DNA of 16,107 nucleotides from CAZUHK01 sp964620345 (GTDB lineage Bacteria > Planctomycetota > Phycisphaerae > Phycisphaerales > Zrk34). The stretch covers positions 1 to 16,107 of the forward strand of contig CAZUHK010000051.1 of assembly GCA_964620345.1 (NCBI GenBank). Direction: 5' to 3'. Made by a program: the position numbers and the translations under genes. The notes under the pieces are model-generated. The model saw nothing but the letters and a program-made list of their open reading frames with translations. It was not told the origin of the DNA and ran no database searches. Below, in pieces: positions 13,283 to 16,107 of this stretch (position 1 is its first letter; the number at the start of each line of letters is the position of its first letter).

Positions 13283-14002
13283 ATGAGCGTTTTCAGTCGT
13301 TCGCACAAGGCCCTGCGCCGCGCGTGTCTCGGGGCCACGCTTGCCGCCGCCACCCTCGCCGGCGGCACGCAGCAGGCCGTGGGGGATGTCCCGGTATTCA
13401 TCCCCGAAGCCGATTATCGCCTTGCGGGCACCATCAGCCCGGATGTCGATCTGGACAACACCTACGTCGCGGCGATCTTCAACTACAACTCGTCGGGCGC
13501 CACGCCGATCGTCGAGCTGTTCAAGGTCGCCGACTCGGTCACCGCGGGCACCACGCTCAACTACGATGAGAACGTCGTTAACGATGTCCTCGTCCAGGAA
13601 GCGTTCGACTTTGAGTCGAACACGCTGGGCTACGCGATCGTGGCCGCCTATGACGACGGCGTCGTGGTCTCGTTCGACCCGGAAGACGCTGCGTCGATCA
13701 TCGATTTCTCGGAAGACTTCGACGCCCTGACGGACGGAACGCCGACCGAAGCGGAACTCAAGACCGCGCTGGACACGATGGACACCACGACGATCAGCAG
13801 CTTCGTTGAAGACGGCTCTGACTTTTTCTTCAACCGGCTGATCGGCAACTTCGACGGCGAAGCGTCGGACCTGGTCTCCTATTCGGACCCGACGGCCGGC
13901 GGCTCGGCGACCGGGCAGTTCGTGCCCGAGCCGACCACCGCGGCGACGATCGCCCTGCTCGGCGGCACGCTGATCCTAACGCGGCGCCGTCGCGGCGACT
14001 GA
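13283..14002 (+). CDS. Small PEP-CTERM sorting-domain protein, function unknown
   Basis: The product is 239 residues. A signal peptide (about 1-38, with arginines then an Ala/Leu core) precedes a strongly acidic, beta-prone body. The body is rich in Asp, Thr and Ser, with runs such as DFSEDFDALTDGTPTEAEL (about 143-161). The C-terminal VPEPTT (214-219), a hydrophobic stretch and RRRR form a PEP-CTERM sorting tail, so the protein is probably cut by an exosortase and released or anchored at the cell surface. The body matches no family I recognise. ATG 13283 follows GGAGA (13273-13277) by five bases; an in-frame TTG at 13271 is less likely. The glycosyltransferase gene starts 10 bases after its stop, so both are probably made together. 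Confidence 0.85.
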   Translation: MSVFSRSHKALRRACLGATLAAATLAGGTQQAVGDVPVFIPEADYRLAGTISPDVDLDNTYVAAIFNYNSSGATPIVELFKVADSVTAGTTLNYDENVVNDVLVQEAFDFESNTLGYAIVAAYDDGVVVSFDPEDAASIIDFSEDFDALTDGTPTEAELKTALDTMDTTTISSFVEDGSDFFFNRLIGNFDGEASDLVSYSDPTAGGSATGQFVPEPTTAATIALLGGTLILTRRRRGD

Positions 14003-14012
14003 ATGGCCCGAC

Positions 14013-15197
14013 ATGAATCTGTCGGTCTGCCTGATCGCGCGCAACGAGCAAGCGAACATCGCCCGCGCGATCCGCTCGGTGCAGCACGTGGCCGACGAGG
14101 TCGTGCTTGCCGACACCGGCTCGACTGACGACACCGTTGAGATCGCGAAGAAGCTCGGCGCCCGCGTCGAGCTTTTTCCATGGTGCGATGACTTCGCCGC
14201 GGCGCGCAACCACGCGCTGGACCGGGCGCGGGGCGAGTGGATCCTCTGGCTCGACGCCGACGAGGAACTGCTCGACCGCTCGGTGGCCGTGCTGAGGCGG
14301 TGCATCGCCGACCACAACGCCCTGGCGTGGTACGTGCAGCGGCAGGACCTGGCCGACCCGGACGACTTGAGCCGCTTCACGGTGATGTGGCAGATGCGGC
14401 TGTTCCGCAATCGGCCGGACCTGCGGTTCGTCGGCCGCTGCCATCCGCACTTCGCGCCGCACGAGGCGCAGGTCGCCGCGGCCGCGGACAAGACCGCACT
14501 GGGCAGCGAGGTGATGCTGCGGCACTTCGGCTACTTCGCCGAGCTGCGCCCGGCGAAGCTGGAGCGATCGGCGCGGCTGCTGGCGATGGAACTTGCGGAT
14601 CGGCCGGGCCAGTTCTACTACCAGATCGAGCTGGCCGGCACGTACCGACTGCTGGAGGACGAGCGGGCGAGCGCGGCGTACGAGCAGGCCGCGGCGATGA
14701 TCCTGCCGCGCGTCGATGACGACCGCCCGCCCACACCGCAGGTCGCGCTGCTGCTGGAGTACCTGATGCAGGTGCCCGACGAGCGGCAGCCGGCCGGCTG
14801 GTCGGTCGGCCTGGCGCGGCAGTTGGCGCGGCGGTGGTTCGAAGATTCGCCGCCGCTGATCTGGATCGAGGCCGACCGCGCGCTGGCCGAGCGGCGGTTC
14901 GCCGATGCGCAGAAGATGTTCGCCCGGCTGGTTCGCATGGGCGAGCGGCACGACTACGACAAAACGATCGGCTTCGACCCGCGCATCATCGGCGACGACG
15001 CCCGGCTCAACCTCGCCGTCGCCCTGACGCGCCAGGGCGAGCTCGAAAAGGCCCAGGCCCAGCTCAAGCGTCTGCTGCACTCACCGCGGCGCGGCGAGCA
15101 GGCGAAGCAGAACCTCGCGACCCTCGCCGAGCTGAAGCGCCAGCACGCACCCCGCCGCACCACTTCCAGTCGCAAGCCCCGCAATCGCCGCCGCTGA
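14013..15197 (+). CDS. Family 2 glycosyltransferase with C-terminal TPR-like region
   Basis: The product is 394 residues. The N-terminal GT-A domain shows SVCLIARNEQANI (4-16), ADTGSTDDTVEIA (33-45), FAAARNHAL (61-69) and LDADEE (80-85), whose DxD binds the sugar nucleotide through a metal ion. This resembles the WaaE/beta-4-glucosyltransferase-like subgroup. Residues from about 190 onward are helical with TPR-like stretches near 300-375 (ADAQKMFARLVRMGE, DARLNLAVALTRQGELEKAQAQL). The tail is very basic (RRTTSSRKPRNRRR). A cytoplasmic enzyme acting on lipid-linked glycans or on a protein is likely; donor and acceptor are not shown. Its position 10 bases after the PEP-CTERM gene suggests work on surface glycans or on that protein. 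Confidence 0.88.
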   Translation: MNLSVCLIARNEQANIARAIRSVQHVADEVVLADTGSTDDTVEIAKKLGARVELFPWCDDFAAARNHALDRARGEWILWLDADEELLDRSVAVLRRCIADHNALAWYVQRQDLADPDDLSRFTVMWQMRLFRNRPDLRFVGRCHPHFAPHEAQVAAAADKTALGSEVMLRHFGYFAELRPAKLERSARLLAMELADRPGQFYYQIELAGTYRLLEDERASAAYEQAAAMILPRVDDDRPPTPQVALLLEYLMQVPDERQPAGWSVGLARQLARRWFEDSPPLIWIEADRALAERRFADAQKMFARLVRMGERHDYDKTIGFDPRIIGDDARLNLAVALTRQGELEKAQAQLKRLLHSPRRGEQAKQNLATLAELKRQHAPRRTTSSRKPRNRRR

Positions 15198-15224
15198 GGC
15201 CTGGCGCATCTTTAGGCGACCCGT

Positions 15225-15316
15225 CGTGGGTGCCACACCTTGTCCGCCTCAGCGGCAAGGTGTGCGCCGGTGCGGACGGCCTCACACCTTGCCCTTCGGG
15301 ACAAGGTGTGGCACCC
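15225..15316. repeat. Palindromic repeat element, full copy (double hairpin)
   Basis: The outer arms 15228-15245 and 15299-15316 are a perfect 18-bp inverted repeat (GGGTGCCACACCTTGTCC). Inside lie two hairpins with the same stem. One is CACACCTTG (15234-15242) with CAAGGTGTG (15256-15264), a T bulge and a CCGC/GCGG extension. The other is CACACCTTG (15283-15291) with CAAGGTGTG (15302-15310), a CCC/GGG extension and an A bulge. A related copy in the same direction begins at 16074. The element lies between the convergent glycosyltransferase and vapC genes. It has the form of a REP/BIME-like or non-autonomous mobile repeat. Confidence 0.8.
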
Positions 15317-15346
15317 GCCAGACGCGCCGCGACGCTGCAACCCGCT

Positions 15347-15727
15347 CTATTGCGGACGAAAGCGCTTGATGCGCAATTCCTTGACCGGCTTGTAATGCTT
15401 CACATTGGCTGTACACAGCGGCAGGTGCGCTTCGACCGCCGTGGCCGCGATCAGCGCGTCGGCCATGCTCATCGCGCCCGACAGACCATATTCCTCAAGG
15501 TAGATCGACGCGCGGTGGCCGATGTTCTCGCTCAGCGCCACGGTGTCGAACGCGATGTCGCGAAGGAAGGACTTGATCGTCTGAAGCTCGGCCTTGTTGC
15601 GCGCCCCTTGCAGCAATTCCATGTAGGTGATCGTACTCAGGGCGCGATGGTCGGCGCGATTGATGGCCTGGGCGGCGCGGTGGTTGCCGCGCAGGTACCA
15701 GATCAGCACGTCGGTATCAAAGAGCAT
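15347..15727 (-). CDS. vapC: VapC-family PIN-domain toxin (ribonuclease)
   Basis: The product is 126 residues, normal for VapC. The acidic metal site is complete: Asp4 and Asp6 in MLFDTDVLIW, Glu37 in YMELLQGA, Asp90 in MADALIAATA, and CTANVKHY (105-112) with Asn108 in the fourth motif. VapC enzymes cleave tRNA or rRNA when free and are held inactive by their antitoxin. The gene overlaps the antitoxin gene by 11 bases (15717-15727), the antitoxin being read first, which is classic toxin-antitoxin order. The partner is of Phd/YefM type, a common variant pairing. The cassette lies between two copies of the palindromic repeat at 15225 and 16074. Confidence 0.92.
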   Translation of the reverse strand: MLFDTDVLIWYLRGNHRAAQAINRADHRALSTITYMELLQGARNKAELQTIKSFLRDIAFDTVALSENIGHRASIYLEEYGLSGAMSMADALIAATAVEAHLPLCTANVKHYKPVKELRIKRFRPQ

Positions 15728-15971
15728 TGAACCGGCCCTGTCGCAGGCGGCGCATTTGTTCGGCCACGTCGGTCAGGTCATCCCGGTCCGCCCACAGGCC
15801 GAAGGCCGGATGTTCCGCGGCCGGGGGCCCCGCGTCTTCCGCGGCTTGGGCGATCGGATGCATGACGGCCGCGGGCTTGCCGCGGTAGAGCACCGTCACG
15901 CGCTCATTGCGTTTGAGTGCCCGGATCACCTCGGCCGAGCGCCGCCGCAAATCGACAAAGGACGCCTTCAT
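15717..15971 (-). CDS. Phd/YefM-type antitoxin of the VapC toxin
   Basis: The product is 84 residues. The N-terminal half (MKASFVDLRRRSAEVIRALKR, then ERVTVLYRGKPAAVMHPI at 23-41) has the Phd/YefM DNA-binding fold. The C-terminal half (about 55-84: FGLWADRDDLTDVAEQMRRLRQGRF) is the flexible part that wraps the toxin; the phrase 'LWADRDDL' is typical of antitoxins partnered with PIN toxins. ATG 15971 follows AGGAG by five bases. It overlaps the toxin start by 11 bases, so translation is coupled. A promoter and a near-palindrome directly upstream fit autoregulation by the complex. Confidence 0.9.
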   Translation of the reverse strand: MKASFVDLRRRSAEVIRALKRNERVTVLYRGKPAAVMHPIAQAAEDAGPPAAEHPAFGLWADRDDLTDVAEQMRRLRQGRFNAL

Positions 15972-15981
15972 GCCATCTCCT

Positions 15982-15997
15982 GAAAATGCACATTCTC
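15982..15997 (-). promoter_or_regulatory. Candidate operator of the toxin-antitoxin cassette
   Basis: GAAAATG (15982-15988) and CATTCTC (15991-15997) form a near-perfect inverted repeat with a two-base centre and six of seven pairs. It overlaps the expected transcription start, 11 bases before the antitoxin ATG. That is where a Phd/VapC complex would repress its own promoter. Confidence 0.45.
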
Positions 15998-16026
15998 AGT
16001 GTACGTTTCGCGCAGCCGTCGGACAA
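15998..16026 (-). promoter_or_regulatory. Candidate promoter of the toxin-antitoxin cassette
   Basis: On the minus strand TTGTCC (16021-16026), a 17-base spacer and TACACT (15998-16003) precede the antitoxin gene. The expected start of transcription falls near 15991, inside the near-palindrome, and gives a short leader with the AGGAG site. Confidence 0.45.
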
Positions 16027-16073
16027 GCGTCATGTCCCGCCGCCAACGCCTGCGCCGCGGCGGATTCGTCCAG

Positions 16074-16107
16074 CGTGGGTGCCACACCTTGTCCGCTTTA
16101 GCGGCAA
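16074..16107 (+). repeat. Second copy of the palindromic repeat, cut by the window edge
   Basis: This 34-base stretch matches 15225-15258 at 32 positions, in the same orientation. The two differences lie in the hairpin loop (CTCA in the first copy, TTTA here), so the CCGC/GCGG stem is kept. The rest of the element lies beyond the window. Together the copies bracket the toxin-antitoxin genes. Confidence 0.8.

Noticed and set aside
13830..15080. 416-codon minus-strand open frame opposite the glycosyltransferase
   Set aside because: The glycosyltransferase has full motifs and a good operon position. The antisense product is Arg/Val-rich with no recognisable domain.

Overview
The window is a GC-rich bacterial chromosome segment, most likely from the Planctomycetota (Phycisphaerae-like). 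This is an inference from four things: two proteins with PEP-CTERM sorting tails, a secreted squalene-cyclase-like repeat protein, CARDB domains in a TonB-like protein, and GC-rich genes that lack strong ribosome binding sites. Both strands are densely coded with short intergenic gaps. No gene-free stretch exceeds 300 bases, and I saw no rRNA, tRNA, insertion sequence or CRISPR array.

Layout. Positions 1-4000 hold four genes on the minus strand. Reading from 4000 downwards they are rsmE, an exported prenyltransferase/squalene-oxidase-repeat protein coupled to it, an SGNH-type hydrolase with a PEP-CTERM tail, and gcvT, which runs off the left edge. Positions 4132-5904 (plus strand) hold an acidic membrane protein of unknown function with a repeated short motif, followed by trmB. 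Positions 5929-8570 (minus strand) hold exbD followed by a TonB-like transducer that carries two CARDB domains, with no exbB in view. erpA (plus) is divergent from exbD. Positions 9221-13062 (plus) hold a SNF2-family helicase and a SWIM zinc-finger protein that ends in an XRE-like helix-turn-helix. Positions 13283-15197 (plus) hold a small PEP-CTERM protein behind a good sigma70-like promoter, followed 10 bases later by a family 2 glycosyltransferase. Positions 15347-15971 (minus) hold a Phd-type antitoxin and a VapC toxin. This cassette lies between two same-direction copies of a palindromic repeat.

How the parts fit. Housekeeping genes (glycine cleavage, rRNA and tRNA methylation, Fe-S carrier) are interleaved with envelope functions: exported PEP-CTERM proteins, a TonB-like energy transducer and a glycosyltransferase. 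The accessory parts are the SNF2/SWIM pair and the toxin-antitoxin cassette.

The most unusual features are the CARDB-TonB fusion, the SWIM-HTH fusion next to SNF2, the repeated acidic motif of the 4132 gene, and three unrelated families of imperfect palindromic intergenic repeats (913-988, 8025-8118, 15225-15316 with 16074-16107). The repeats look like REP/MITE-type elements or conserved RNA hairpins.
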